Assembly (NCBI GenBank): GCA_022695795.1
Contig: MU404167.1
Span: forward strand, 1 to 64,000
Direction of reading: 5' to 3'
Length of the DNA stretch: 64,000 bases
DNA from: Biscogniauxia marginata
Taxonomy: Eukaryota > Ascomycota > Sordariomycetes > Xylariales > Xylariaceae
This document shows positions 13,001 to 23,520 of this stretch, piece after piece. Made by a program: the position numbers and the translations under genes. Each line of letters opens with the position of its first letter. The stretch's first letter is position 1. Under the pieces are notes generated by a model that saw only the letters and a program-made list of their open reading frames with translations, had not been told where the DNA came from and did not search any database.

Positions 13001-13612
13001 AGCGTCCCCAGCACGGCCTTGATGCAGGCCGTGCTGGGCGGACATACCGACATGGTGAAGCTTCTGCTGAGGAAAGTCCCCGAGATGCCCCTTGCGGCTA
13101 TTTCATACTCACACTCCAATGTTTTATCACTCGCCGCGTCCATGGGACAGACGGAAACGGTGCGTCTCTTAATAGCAGCGGGATCGGACGTCAACGCCAT
13201 CACCGATAGCCAGGAGACGGCCCTACATGAAGCGGCGGATAATGGCCATAGCGAGGTCATTGAACTCCTCCTCCAGAACAATGCGAACCCTGACCTGGCA
13301 CGCCTACGCGACGGGTCCACTTCCCTCCATATGGCTGCGGGCAATGGCCATGCCGATGCGGTCCGGGCACTCATTCGCGTGGCCTTCATCAACATTGCGG
13401 ATGACCTTGGCCGGTCGCCTCTCCACCGGGCATGTCTGGAAGGTCACGAGGCGGTCGTGGTCCTTCTTTTGGATGCCGATGCTGATGTTTCTACTAAGGA
13501 CTTTGAGCAAAGAACGCCGCTGGAAGCGGCCGAGAAACTTGGGCGGAATATAGAGTTGCAAATGCAAGAGCAGGCGGCAAAACAGAAGTTGAGGCGGATG
13601 GGAGGACATTAA
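7094..13612 (+). CDS. NLR-like STAND protein: TM segments, alpha/beta hydrolase, NACHT, about 30 ankyrin repeats
   Basis: Likely a fungal NOD-like receptor controlling a cell-death or self/non-self response. Proposed exons: 7094-7453, 7499-7777, 7841-7900, 7968-8282, 8437-8587, 8645-8674, 8732-8928, 8983-9555, 9626-13612 (5952 nt, 1983 aa). The N-terminal exon has two or three hydrophobic segments. Next comes a SesB-like hydrolase with IVAVHGLGS, nucleophile elbow GHSFGG, LGTPHAG and ETDHFGLNKY. The NACHT has Walker A GNPGSGKS and Walker B YLVVDALDEC, then GMILYARLTLDIL of the helical region. The last exon holds about 30 divergent ankyrin repeats (e.g. GRTPLHLAV), interrupted by a linker near 12775-13010. 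Intron 7778-7840 is GC-AG. The 30-nt exon and its GTTCAT donor at 8675 are the weakest part. If that junction is wrong the gene may be broken there, and the TM exon could instead be a separate 122-aa gene. Confidence 0.8.
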
Positions 13613-13952
13613 AAGATGCAAGACACAGGCTGCTGGGTTGCATAACATAACGGGGCATATGTCTATATCAGATTTTACACTTAATGAATACACAATATTT
13701 GACCTTAGATTTCATAGCGCAACACACACTGGTAAAACTAAACCACTTTCAACAACTATTATTCTAGATTTCCGATCCAGCTCTGTAGAGTCTCACGGTA
13801 TATTTGAGTACCCATCTTAGATACATTGTACATATACCACTACTATACCTCTGAGTTCGTTCCCAGCATTCAGATGATCACATCTTGGAGCCAGAGGACC
13901 TCCGCTCATGGAGAGTTAGCTGGCTACGGCATTACATACCTTTAATCTTACA
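13613..13952. other. Spacer downstream of the NLR gene
   Basis: About 340 bp of mixed composition with no gene signal. It likely carries the NLR 3-prime UTR and part of the upstream portion of the degraded F-box-type gene that follows. Confidence 0.4.
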
Positions 13953-14795
13953 ATGACGGCGCTGGAGGAGTCCCATTTACCCGTGGATAAGCGTCTAGAT
14001 ATATTCGGCTCTACTACAGGCTGCAGTGTGACATACGATGCCTTTCTTTCCCTCAACCTGAGGTTTCACTCAGAGGACAATTTCCGATCATTGAAAAAAC
14101 TGAGTGATCCTATCATCGTGCCACGCGGATCTGAAGAGGCAATCATCCAACACAACGACAACCATGACAGAGGACATTCCGACTTTCCAGAGCATCTTAC
14201 AGATGTCAGAGATCATGCTAGAATTGGAAAGTCTGGATCTACACTGGTATAATCTCGGGAACGACAGGTTGGCGGCACCCGCGCAATCCACGACCCGCCC
14301 AAACGGTAGTGGCTACTCGACTTTTACCCGTCTCAGAGATTGCAGTTTACGCGGCGTGTACGTGTCTGAAAACGATTTGCTCCAATTTGTAGAGGCCGTC
14401 CATCCTGCAACATTAACAATGATATATGTTCGGCTTATAGCGGGGATATACGCTTCTCTTTTTGAATATTTGACACGCTTAAATACCCCGGTCGCATATT
14501 ATTATCTCGATGATATTTGCGAGGGCAATAACCTCGTGCACTTCGACGTGCCGGGCAAGTCCAAGTTCCAATACCAAGCCCTTGACATAGGGCCGAGTAC
14601 ACTGATACGGCAATCAAGTTACGTGAAGGAGCTAATTCGCTATCGCACCACCTCGAGACGGCCTCTTGGGTTTGGGGAAAGGATGCGTTGGTTGGGAGCA
14701 AGCGTCGGGAGTTTGGTCCGCCTCTTGGTACATCCTATGTCTTTATTGGGATGAATCCGCTGAATGTTGTGTTTGATAACTCGGATGATGATTGA
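13953..14795 (+). pseudogene. Frameshifted remnant of a fungal F-box-type gene
   Basis: Three consecutive stretches in alternating frames read as one protein. The first runs from 13953 (LSLNLRFHSEDNFRSLKKLS). The second continues from about 14150 in the next frame (FQSILQMSEIMLELESLDLH, LRDCSLRGVYVSENDLLQFV, YASIF/YASLFEYLTRLNTPV-like text, VHFDVPGKSKF). The third resumes the original frame from about 14697 (REFGPPLGTSY, ending DNSDDD then TGA at 14793-14795). At least two single-step frameshifts are needed, and no splice sites fit them. The N-terminal F-box itself is not visible, so this is probably a 5-prime-truncated, decayed copy. The family assignment rests on resemblance to the C-terminal part of fungal F-box proteins. 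Confidence 0.6.
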
Positions 14796-14999
14796 CTACG
14801 CACGTATATTCTGGGAGCCAAAGAAACTGTATAGCTAGGCATCTAGGAGTATATAACGGCTTTTAGGGAAAAGCTAATAGGAGAAAAAATTCCACTATCT
14901 GCAGGCAATAGCACAATTAAAAGATCCGATGGGATCTAGCACTTACACAATCTACACCCCTCCACGACCCTGTAAACCTGGTACGAAACTCGCAAAAGC

Positions 15000-15551
15000 T
15001 TAACGCTCCCAGGTGTATGGCTGTAATACTACGCTGCCTTGTTTACATGAAATGGCTATCCCAGAAAAAAATTGGGTAGAGAAAGTAGACGAAGTTATCA
15101 GTAGTGAAACCCAGGTGCCAGGTAAAGGGCTGTCTGGATCCTCGCAACTAACAGAATTGAAGATCATATCCACGAATTTTGGCGAGACGAGCAATGGGGC
15201 GCTGTATTCTAGGCTTTGGATGTTCCCTGACGGGGCAAAATGAATGAAACCATTCCATTCCTGACCTTTCCGCCCGATGAGCTGGCGGTAGTGGCTTATA
15301 AGGGCTTGGTGGACTTAGAAGCAAGGCTTGCTGACCTAGTTGTAGTCTTGCCAGATAGAGTGGGAGATAATTTGGCTGGCAATATTCGGATAGGTACCAT
15401 GCAGGATTCGACTCTTTGCTCCAAGATCGTCTATGATAGCTACAGTACTAATCCGGGGGCTAAGAGCATCTTCAATAGTCTCGACTAAGTTGCCGTGACA
15501 CCATTGATTGAAAAATGTTTGAACGGCGGCGAGGATCTTAATGAATCTCAA
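15000..15551 (-). pseudogene. Eroded minus-strand coding remnant with two in-frame stops
   Basis: On the minus strand one frame stays open from about 15551 to 15000 except for a TAG (15336-15338) and a TAA about 20 nt further on. The text on both sides looks like one ordinary protein: TFFNQWCHGNLVETIEDALS and AKSRILHGTYPNIASQIISH before the stops, then HQALISHYRQLIGRKGQEWN, FIHFAPSGNIQSLEYSAPLL, SPLPGTWVSLLITSSTFSTQ and VVLQPYTWER before a final stop. There is room for only a very short intron between the stops. I do not recognise the family. It is more likely a decaying copy of a hypothetical gene than a live one. Confidence 0.4.
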
Positions 15552-16146
15552 AAGGAAATCCGATCTAAAGTGGGATTGAACATGGAGAACGAAGCTGAAG
15601 TGTAGCTTGTAACAGGCGAGGAAGAAAGTGATAGGTACGTCCGTAGGTATCGAATACTAGATCTTCTAGTGGACAGCGGATGAGCTACGTCAGAGGATGT
15701 CCAGAAGAAGAAAGTACCGAAATTAGACTAGCGTCCAGGATATTCCATGTACCTACATAAGGTATTCGGTAGGCACGTATGTACATATTCACAATAACCT
15801 ATATTGATAGGTACCTTAGGTAGGTAGGTCACCTAATGTAGGTCCCCTTTAAGCCCGTTTCACATGCGAAAATATCCATTGCTCAGCCAACTCAATGATG
15901 TAATAGAACAGGGGGTCTGCAATTGGATCATGATCGTTGTCTAATTAGAAGTTCTCAGAGCAAACTGAGCTCTCGTCATAATGCCCCCATTACTACTTCA
16001 TACATTACACTACCAATTACCAATGGGTAGTTCAAGACATGCAAATCATAAATAATCTCCTCTCTTCCTGACAACTTCAAAATTGGAGAAAACAAGTTAC
16101 ACTCTTTAGACGCCTTTTTCAGCCTTCGCAACGCCCGACTTACACG
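15552..16146. promoter_or_regulatory. Upstream region of the flavin monooxygenase gene
   Basis: About 600 bp without coding signal before the FMO start. It contains clusters of the short motif GGTAGGTA/TACCTA (15760-15850), which recurs in other intergenic stretches of this window. A pyrimidine-rich stretch lies shortly before the ATG. No specific operator can be named. Confidence 0.35.
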
Positions 16147-17904
16147 ATGGGGTCCCAAGTTCATCTGCGTAATCCCTTACTCCACCCCTTCCTTTTCGTC
16201 TTCCAAGTCTGGCAGTGGCTCGCCGACAAGATCTTCTCTCCGACTCCTCCGGGTCCAAGAACACACTTGGGACGACCCAAAGTCGCCGTAATTGGCGCTG
16301 GCATAACCGGTGTCACGTCCGCAGCGCATTGTATCGGCCATGGCTTCGACGTGGTTATATTCGAAGCTGGCGACAAGAAGAACTTGGGCGGCATTTGGAG
16401 CGTAATCGACCCTCTGATGAAGGCCCTTAACTAAACAAAGCACCACAAACTAACTAGACGCTGTAGAATGTAAACAACACCTCGAGTCTCCAGATCCACT
16501 CGATGATGTTTCGATTTCACCCTTCTATCGAGTGGGATGAGGGTTATCCCGACCGACAGCAGATCGTCAGCCAGATCAAGCAGCTCTGGGAGCGCTACGG
16601 ATTGGACACCCGGACAAAGTTCAACACCAAAGTCGATAAGGTCTACAAAGACGAGAAGGGTCGCTGGATCATCAACAACACCGCTAACGGAAGATTCGAA
16701 GGCATCATCGCAGCCGTTGGCACTTGTGGCGATCCTAAGATGCCGCACATGGAAGGGATCGAAAAATTCAAGAACCCCGTGTATCACTCGAGCCAATTGA
16801 CTGGGTACGTTTACTAAACGCATCAAAATATATGTGCTGTCGTGGTCACTAATAGTAGGACAGCGTGGATGCTATGGAGAAGACCATGGTCATTATCGGT
16901 GGCGGTGCCAGCGCTGTCGAAGCACTTGAGTACGCCTCTGAAGGAGGCGCTTCTAAGATATATATCCTGTCGCGCAGCGACAAGTGGATCATCCCGCGCA
17001 ATTGGATCGTCGACATGCTGCTCGCATTCAACATCTGGGGCCAAGAGACGATATTTTCCTTCATCCCGGAGAAGCTCCTGAAAAAGTTCTTTTATCGGGA
17101 CCTGCAAGACCTCGCGCCGGACGACAAGGGCATCTTCATGGACACGCCAATGGTCAACTCCGATGTCATGGACAAGATTCGGTCTGGGCAAGCTGAGTGG
17201 GTTCGCTGCGATATCGAGAGCTTCAACGACGGCGGTGTCCTTATCAACAAGCGCGACAAGGGCGTCCCTAAAGGAGGCCCGGGCCGCCACTTGAACATCA
17301 AAGCCGACATGGTAGTTCTCGCGACAGGCTACAAGCGTCCATCGCTCGATTTTCTCCCTGACGACTCCTTTGAAGAGCCGTACGGGCCGCCCAACTGGTA
17401 TCTTCAGGTATGGTTACAACATATGCTTTATCTATATAATTCAAAAGGTATAATGATGGATGCACTAATCTCTTACTTCCGTCGTAGACTTTCCCGCCCC
17501 AGCATCCATCCATCTCGGCGATCAACTGCACGTACGTCGCGGGGATCGGCACTGTTGGCAACTGGCACATCGGCATCTACACGCGCATCCTGCTCATGTT
17601 CCTCGCCGACCCGCTGACACGGCCGTCCACCTTCTGGATGGAGCGCTGGATCGACATGACCAAGCTGCTCAAGGCGACGGCCCCGACCGGCGCCTTCGAC
17701 TTCTTCACCTACCTCGAACTGCTCTGGTGGTTCACCTTCTGCGTCACCGTCAACCCCTTCCGCTGGAAGTGGGCCTTCTTCGTCTTCTTCGGCCTCGGCT
17801 TCGCGCTCCCGAAGCGCGTCGTGGAGGCAGAGGACTACGTCCGTAACGGCCTTAACAGCGAGACCAGTCGCGAGGACCACACGGATGTTGGCCAGAGTTT
17901 TTAA
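16147..17904 (+). CDS. Flavin-containing monooxygenase (class B flavoprotein)
   Basis: Probable FAD- and NADPH-dependent monooxygenase adding oxygen to N, S or C atoms of an unknown substrate. Exons 16147-16401, 16467-16804, 16864-17407 and 17488-17904 give 517 aa. The FAD Rossmann motif VIGAGITGV is near residue 46, followed by GGIWS. FRFHPS and YPDRQQI match the FMO core. The NADPH Rossmann motif is VIIGGGASAVEAL, and ATGYKRPS is the second FAD-contacting motif. The usual FMO signature FxGxxxHxxx(Y/F) appears as FKNPVYHSSQL, so the glycine and the last aromatic are replaced. A hydrophobic C-terminal stretch (TYLELLWWFTFCVTV onward) suggests membrane association. All introns are GT-AG and their phases agree. 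It is convergent with LCP5, and no cluster partner is adjacent. Confidence 0.9.
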
Positions 17905-18231
17905 GACGATGTGTTTGCTCTCCTTGATGGTAGGGAAGCCGGCGGAATTGACTTGTTCCTATGTATGATGATGATAATCAAGGTCCCTAAAAGGTTGTGC
18001 TAGGAGTCTGAATGGCGTTACGTGGTTCACTAGCCTTGTCACTTAGAGAAGAGTGACCAATGATGATTCGTTTTGATCCGTAAATTGAGCCCCCTGAAAT
18101 GGTCTCTCGAGGATTCGACGCACGCCAAAAGGTATCGACATAGATAGGCTTCAGGCTTCGTTCGCAAAGTTCCATATATACACAACTAGATAAATCAAAA
18201 TAGAATAATGGCAATGGCCTTAATCCACACA
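17905..18231. other. Convergent 3-prime spacer between FMO and LCP5
   Basis: This 327-bp gap lies between two genes that end towards each other, so it should contain both 3-prime UTRs and polyadenylation signals. No additional gene is seen. Confidence 0.45.
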
Positions 18232-19392
18232 TCAGCGCTTGCCGCGATCTCTGCGGCCGCCCTCCATGACCTTTAGTTTCTTGTTGAACCGCTCGCCGAT
18301 TTCTCTCGTACCGCTACTGAGCCCGCTCCCGCGGCCACTGTCAGTCGTCTCCCTGCCCCTCTTCCGGCTCTTCTCCAACAGCGCCTTGGCGCCGCCGCCG
18401 CCGCCCTCCTTGCGCCTCGTCAACTTCTCGATACGGTCCACGCCCTCGCCCAGGTCCCGCCAGTCCTCGCCGCCGAAGTTCATCTTGCCGCTGCGGCCCT
18501 CGACGCGGTTGCGCTTGGCGCGGTCCTTCTTGCTCTCCTTGGGCAGGCGCAGGAAGTTGGACTCCTCGTACTCGCGGCGGCGGTCCTCCTCGGCGCGCTC
18601 CGTCGCCGTCTTGGTCTTGCGCCCGCCCGACACGATCGTGGTGCCGACGCTCGGCTGGGCCAGCGGCGCCGTCGACAGCTCGTGCGAGACGAACTCGTCC
18701 ATCGTCGCCGACTTCATGGGCCGACGCCGCTCGCCGCCGGGGCCGCCGCGCCGCTCCGTCGTCGGCATCGCCGTCGGCGTGATCTTGGGCGGCCGGTACA
18801 CGCCCGTCTTGTCCTGCGCGGCGGCCGCCATGCCCACCGGCGCGGAGGGCTGCGTGAAGGTGTTGAATGTCGGCGCGTACTGCTTGGCCGATAGGTTCCG
18901 GGCGGGTCCGTTGCCGCCTCCCCGCTCCTCTTCTTCGTCGTCGCTTTCCTCGTCAGACCCGGATTCTGAGTCCGACGCTGCTTCCCTGGCGTCTGTTGCC
19001 GCCTGCTCGCTGCGGTCCGCGTCTTCAGCCGCGCGCAGGATCTTGTCTAGCTGGAAACGCAGCTTTTCCTCGAGCGGGCGCACGCCCTTGTCTAGGTACA
19101 ACCGCAGCTCGACGAGCTTCTTGACAACGGCGCCGGACAGGTCCGAGGTGTCGTCACCCGCGTTCGAATCCGAGTCCGATCTCGCACTGGCTTTAGCGTT
19201 GCGAATTTTGAGCAGGATCAGGAAGACGAGGTTCTGGAGGTAGGACAACAGCAGCTCGTTCTTGACGTCGAGAAGGGAAACGCCGTTGTCGGTTGGTTTG
19301 ATGCCCGCGATCTTGGGTGTGGATTCGACGGCGGATGTTAATGACTGGGTGAGCGTGTCCAGCAGGGCTGGCAGGGACGTCGGGGTTGCCAT
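18232..19392 (-). CDS. LCP5: U3 snoRNP-associated protein LCP5 (Sas10/Utp3/C1D family)
   Basis: Nucleolar factor of the small-subunit processome, needed for early pre-18S rRNA cleavage; human counterpart neuroguidin. Single exon of 386 aa. I chose the ATG at 19392 because the protein from MATPTSLPALLDTLTQSL matches the usual start, while the frame extends upstream without another ATG. The Sas10/C1D region includes VSLLDVKNELLLSYLQNLVF and VKKLVELRLYLDKGVRPLEE. A Ser/Asp/Glu-rich acidic stretch follows, then the C-terminal basic part with the family-typical ESNFLRLPKESKKDRAKRNR and MNFGGEDWRDLGEGVDRIEK, ending RRDRGKR. Lysine/arginine-rich ends suit nucleolar localisation. It is divergent from EMP70. 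Confidence 0.92.
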   Translation of the reverse strand: MATPTSLPALLDTLTQSLTSAVESTPKIAGIKPTDNGVSLLDVKNELLLSYLQNLVFLILLKIRNAKASARSDSDSNAGDDTSDLSGAVVKKLVELRLYLDKGVRPLEEKLRFQLDKILRAAEDADRSEQAATDAREAASDSESGSDEESDDEEEERGGGNGPARNLSAKQYAPTFNTFTQPSAPVGMAAAAQDKTGVYRPPKITPTAMPTTERRGGPGGERRRPMKSATMDEFVSHELSTAPLAQPSVGTTIVSGGRKTKTATERAEEDRRREYEESNFLRLPKESKKDRAKRNRVEGRSGKMNFGGEDWRDLGEGVDRIEKLTRRKEGGGGGAKALLEKSRKRGRETTDSGRGSGLSSGTREIGERFNKKLKVMEGGRRDRGKR

Positions 19393-20091
19393 CCCTACAC
19401 AATTGGTGATCGCTTCGATTATTAGATACGAAATTGTAGGTAGAACGTTAGCGAACTTAGAAATCAAAAATTGCGAAAGGAAATCAAAAAGAAAAAAAAA
19501 TAGTTATGGCTGATAACGATAACGATAACGATAACGATAAGGACCTTCTTTTCTTAGTGCCTTGGCAACGCAGTGGAAACGAGGTAGTCCCTACATGAAG
19601 CTACCCGCTGTGTCGGGATAAAAAAAGTAAAGCTACCCAGGTGCCACTAAGGAAGCACAAGCCACACTGATCGACTGCGAGCTTATGAGGTAGTTACGTT
19701 GCCAGATTGGCCGGTGTGGCTTGTACATGTAGTGCTACCTGGTAGGCGTAGGGGACTGACGAAACTCCTTTAATGAAAAGTACAACTAACATAAATGTCT
19801 TACTACCTACATCTCGAACCCTCATCATCTCGCGCGACGACGCCGCCATTCTACGCGACACAACGTCCCCTCGATACTCTCGACACCACCCACCAATTCC
19901 TGGGACCCAGCCAAACACTGAACCTGATCCTGCACGACAACCTCTGCTGCAGTACGAGCCGCAGCGCTCCGTGATTTGGTGTCCACTTCCACCTTGCGCC
20001 GCCTGCTGATACGCCTGGTATGTAAACTTGGTATATGCTGCTACCGGATTGGGGTGCTGACGGTTTTCCTGGCAGGAAGGCCTACGGCACA
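19393..20091. promoter_or_regulatory. Divergent promoter region LCP5 / EMP70, with GATAAC repeats
   Basis: About 700 bp between two genes transcribed apart. At 19512-19540 there are almost five tandem copies of GATAAC, near the LCP5 start. An open minus-strand frame at 19694-20155 has no protein-like features and is treated as chance. No defined operator is recognised. Confidence 0.5.
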
Positions 20092-22093
20092 ATGAAGTCG
20101 ATATCTCTGGCGCCGCCGTCGGCGCTCTTCTCAGCAGCCCTCCTGGCACTTCCACAGCTGACGACTGCCTTCTACCTACCCGGCGTTGCGCCCACGTCCT
20201 ACAAGCCCGGCGACAGCGTTCCTCTCTATGTCAACAGTATCAAGCCCGTCGCCGCCCCGGATGCGCGCCTCCACTCGGTAATGGCCTATGACTACTATGA
20301 GGAAAAGTTTCACTTCTGCCAGCCCGAGGGCGGACCGAACTACGTGGCCGAGAGCCTCGGGAGCATCCTTTTCGGCGACCGCATCATGACCTCGCCCTTT
20401 AATCTGAAGATGGCCCAGAACGAATCCTGTACCAGGCTGTGCACCTCGACGTACGATATGCCTTCGGCCCATTTCCTCAACAAACGTATCGTGAAGGGTT
20501 ATGCCTTGAACTGGCTGGTCGACGGACTTCCCGCGGGACAGAATCTGATCGACGACCTCACCGGTACTACTTTCTACAGCCCTGGTTTTGCCATGGGTCA
20601 GATCTCCCAGACCGACCCTGACGGGCCGACCTTCTTCAACAACCACTATGATATTTTCGTCGAGTACCACAAGGTTAGCGGGCACGCTGACCAGCTGAGG
20701 GTTGTTGGTGTCATTGTACAGCCTGGCTCTAGGGCGTATAAGGGTGATAAGTTGGATTGCAATGATAATACGCTGCCACCCGTGGTTCTAACCGAGAACG
20801 AGACTACCACGGATGTGACCTTCACCTATAGTGTGTACTGGACCGAGTCGCCGACTGCCTGGGCTACCCGATGGGACAAGTATCTGCATGTTTTTGACCC
20901 CAAGATCCATTGGTTCTCACTCATAAACTCGGCGGTTGTTGTCGTCTTCCTGACGGTGACAGTCACTTCGGTTCTGTTTCGAGCCTTGAGGAAGGACATT
21001 GCGCGATACAACCGCCTCGATCAGATCAACCTGGAGGATCTGTCCGGCACGTCTGCCCTCGAAGATGGCGTCCAGGAGGATTCGGGCTGGAAGCTGGTCC
21101 ACGGCGATGTCTTCCGAACCCCGTCACATCCTCTCCTTCTCTCCGTCTTCCTTGGCAATGGTGCACAATTGTTTGTTATGGCCGGCTTTACCATCTGCTT
21201 TGCGCTGCTGGGATTCCTATCACCTTCCAACCGAGGCGCTCTCGGAACCATCATGATATTCCTATATACTCTCCTCAGCTTTGTGGGCGGCTATGTCTCG
21301 GCAAGAGTATACAAGTCGATGAATGGCGAGAATTGGAAGATGAACATTGCGTTGACTCCCCTCCTTGTCCCCGGTATCGTGTTCTCTACCTTCTTCTTCC
21401 TTAACCTGTTCCTATGGGCCAACGGTGCTGCCGGTGCTGTTCCCTTCTCCACCATGCTGGTCATCATTGGTATCTGGTTTGTCATCTCCGTGCCGCTTTC
21501 GTTTACCGGCTCTTGGCTTGGTTTCCGTGCGCCTGCCATCGAGCCTCCCGTGCGAACAAATCAGATCCCACGCCAGATCCCACCGGCCACGACCTATCTT
21601 AAGCCTATCCCTAGCATGCTTCTCGTGGGTATTCTACCTTTCGGTGCAATCTTTGTCGAACTCTATTTCATTATGAGCTCGATCTGGTTTAGCAAGATAT
21701 ACTACATGTTCGGTTTCCTCTTCCTGTGCTACGGGCTTATGATTATCACTTGCGCCGCGGTCACGGTGCTTATGGTATACTTCCTGCTTTGTGCCGAGAA
21801 CTATCATTGGCAGTGGCGGTCTTTCCTCGCGGCCGGGATGAGCGCAGGTTACACCTTTGCTAATGCCTTGATTTACTTGGTCAGCAAATTAGCACTCGGT
21901 GGCTTGTCTGGAACGGTCCTGTACATCGGGTACAGCGCTCTGCTATCGTTCCTTTTGTTCGTTCTCACAGGTATGGACAAAAGCCAAAGAAGATGACTAG
22001 TCTTTTCAGCTAACCACGAATATAGGATCGATTGGATACTTCTCCAGTTGGTGGTTCGTACAGAAGATTTACAAATCCATCAAGATCGACTAA
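20092..22093 (+). CDS. EMP70: Endomembrane protein 70 / TM9 superfamily protein
   Basis: Nine-TM endosome/Golgi protein involved in membrane trafficking, metal homeostasis and cell adhesion in yeast. Exons 20092-21970 and 22026-22093 give 648 aa. The start ATG at 20092 gives a signal peptide (LFSAALLALPQLTTA), followed by the mature N-terminus FYLPGVAPTSYKPGD typical of TM9SF proteins. A luminal domain of about 250 residues contains YDYYEEKFHFCQP and LGSILFGDRI, and then come nine hydrophobic segments. HGDVFRTP and WLGFRAPAIEPPVRTNQIPR are family hallmarks. The small last exon supplies IGYFSSWWFVQKIYKSIKID, a conserved cytoplasmic tail with the KxD COPI-type retention motif. Without splicing, the frame would stop early at 21996. 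Confidence 0.95.
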
Positions 22094-23520
22094 ATGACTT
22101 GACCTGACCCATGGTCGAGTTTAAAAAATCCATCCCTATTGTAATGGGTTGGGCAACAAAGCATCTCGGCCGTGATTGTACTATAGGTGTATATTGTACG
22201 CTCATGAGTTTTTTCTCTGCTTGCGTGTCTTAACTTGCGTACCAACTATATCTATCCACTCCAATGGCAAGAACATGGCGAAGTCTGGACTCCAGACTAC
22301 CTCCTCGCCGACCTAGCCAAAAATCATAAAAAACGACTCAGTAGCGGCGGTGGGGACCCTGGGAAACTGGCGTTTAAAGGACCTGGGGTTTTTTATTACT
22401 TGAAGATCCTCCGTTTTCTAGTCCCCAGAGAAGTTTTTTTTTAGTTTGTTCCTGGCTCTCCGGCAGGTAAAAGAGAGCTGGTTCTGAATCTCGAAAATGG
22501 GGACCCGGTGTTTCAAATGGGATAGACAAGGGAGGTTGAATGAGTTGGCAACAGTAGCAAGAGGAAGCATCCATATTGAGATCTGTTGATTCTACAGGGC
22601 CATGTGTCTAGACTATATACAAAACCCTCTAAAGATCACACAAGTAGCCCAACGCCCACCAATATGTTTTCCGAAGGATGAGATAAGCGTGCCTGCTCTC
22701 CCGTGTCATGTCCCATTCTAGTATAATTGGGCGATGAGGGGAGACCAACAAGAATTCCTGTCAGGCTTGTTGAGAACTGGGTTCGTAAGGAGATTGGATT
22801 GATTGGATTGGTTAGGTTAGGTTGGGCGAGAGTTTGAACGCGCAATGGATCGATCGAGAGTAAAATAGGGGTTTGACCGCAGAAATTTTTAAATTACAGC
22901 AGCGCGTGCCTGTAAAACCTTTCCTGCATCGACCTTTTATTTATAAAAACTCAACTTTTTCTAGATCGCGGGTCGTACAGGGGAGAGTCAACTAAAATAT
23001 AATATATAAAGAGGAATACCGTGCCGCGTAGGATCGGAAAACATTTTTATATGATAGGCCCTGACCAGCACCTAATATTGACTTGGTTACGGAACTAGGA
23101 GGCAATAAGAGTCCTCGTATGGCTATGCAATACGTAAAACCTATAGGTAGTCACGGTTGTGGGTTCACGTAGGAATATAGGAATATTGCTCTGTCGACTC
23201 TGGCAACAGGCCCGCTCCCACGTCGACCCAACTTACATAAAACTCTACGTAAGGCTATTATAAGCTGACATACACCGACGTCAACAATGCCAGGACACGT
23301 CACGTAGACTTTCTTCCCTAGTAATAAAAAACAACTTCTATTACATCCTCGACGACCGAGTAATATCCCCTTTCAAGAACAGCCAGACAACTAGATACCT
23401 TCAATTATTATCGGATCTACAAGAGCCACTCACCAGAGCCACTTGCTTTCAACTCCCACAAGCCCAGACCAACACCCATCATCATCATCATCAGCAGGTC
23501 CAAGTCCTTCTTTTCTTAAT
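22094..23520. other. Gene-free intergenic stretch
   Basis: About 1.4 kb with no supported gene or RNA. Short open frames are present but none has a convincing start, splice structure or motif. There are small AT-rich patches near 22870-23020 and a TTGGATTGATTGGATTGG / GTTAGGTTAGG-like run near 22793-22830. Confidence 0.5.

Noticed and set aside
19694..20155. 153-codon minus-strand frame opposite the EMP70 5-prime end
   Set aside because: Overlaps the signal-peptide coding region of EMP70, lacks motifs, and lies in the promoter otherwise.
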